NCBI RefSeq assembly: GCF_023091745.1
Contig: NC_068935.1
Location: forward strand, 18,397,775 to 18,461,774
Reading direction: 5' to 3'
Origin: Budorcas taxicolor
Lineage: Eukaryota > Chordata > Mammalia > Artiodactyla > Bovidae
DNA: 64,000 bases
How positions within the stretch are numbered: the stretch's first letter is position 1; every line of letters begins with the position of its first letter. The translations under genes and the position numbers were made by a program. Shown here piece by piece: positions 63,901 to 64,000 of the stretch. The notes below the pieces were generated by a model. That model worked only from the letters and a program-made list of their open reading frames with translations. It had not been told where the DNA came from and did not search any database.

Positions 63901-64000
63901 AGGGCTAGTGTTGGGGAGTGTTGAGGAGAGAGAAAGGTGACAATGACCCTGAGCTTCCAGCTCGGGCCCCTGGTGTTGCTGTTAACAGAGACAGGGTTGG

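Noticed and set aside
1..64000. Endogenous retrovirus or LTR
   Set aside because: I saw no LTR pair, primer-binding site or retroviral coding motif. The only reverse-transcriptase remnants identified by motif are BovB, and the L1/HAL1 pieces are non-LTR.

Overview
This window looks like non-coding DNA from a pecoran ruminant, most likely a bovid. I reached that from the mobile elements. There are some twenty copies of the tRNA-Glu-derived SINEs Bov-tA and Bov-A2, three larger fragments of the RTE-type LINE BovB, bovine-type L1 3' ends and cetartiodactyl CHR SINEs, all laid over a background of old mammalian MIR, L2, L1M and MER5 relics. I found no protein-coding exon, tRNA, rRNA or snRNA gene that I could support. 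The open reading frames are short and fall either in repeats or in sequence with no recognisable protein domain. The window is therefore probably intergenic or intronic, and I cannot name the neighbouring gene.

Layout. 1-5 kb: MIR, L3, L1 and a long L2, then a Bov-tA and a 1.4 kb BovB inserted one after the other at the same 12-bp AT target, then a hAT-type DNA transposon. 5-11.3 kb: MIR and L2 relics, a CHR SINE with target duplication, and an old MIR split by Bov-tA plus BovB. 11.3-13.6 kb: L1 relics; one carries a 181-bp insertion copied from a site 731 bp upstream. 14-18 kb: Bov-tA copies, one with a divergent inverted head; MER5; and a 0.96 kb GC-rich insert at 17.65-18.61 kb that contains an L1 3' tail and has retroposition-like ends. 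18.6-20.9 kb: little or no recognisable repeat. 21-32 kb: BovB with an intact YADD box but truncated, CHR, Bov-A2 pairs, L1, MIR and L2. 32-41 kb: repeat-poor blocks, a (CA)25 tract, strong CTCF-like motifs, a G-quadruplex motif and a POU/SOX/homeodomain motif cluster. 41-50 kb: L1/HAL1, MIR, a 0.6 kb L2, a third CTCF-like motif and a forkhead/YY1-like palindrome. 50.6-52.3 kb: a repeat-free block. 53-64 kb: MIR and L2 relics, MER5, a CHR SINE, a CpG-dense patch at 61.9-62.1 kb and an older G-rich repeat at the end.

Nothing here works together as a gene system. The biology visible is transposon stratigraphy (MIR/L2, then L1M and hAT, then CHR, then BovB/Bov-tA), several unusual insertion products, and candidate regulatory DNA. 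The strongest unusual observation is the near-identical 181-bp local templated insertion. Repeat family names rest on my recognition of consensus motifs, and repeat borders without target duplications are approximate to about 10-30 bases.
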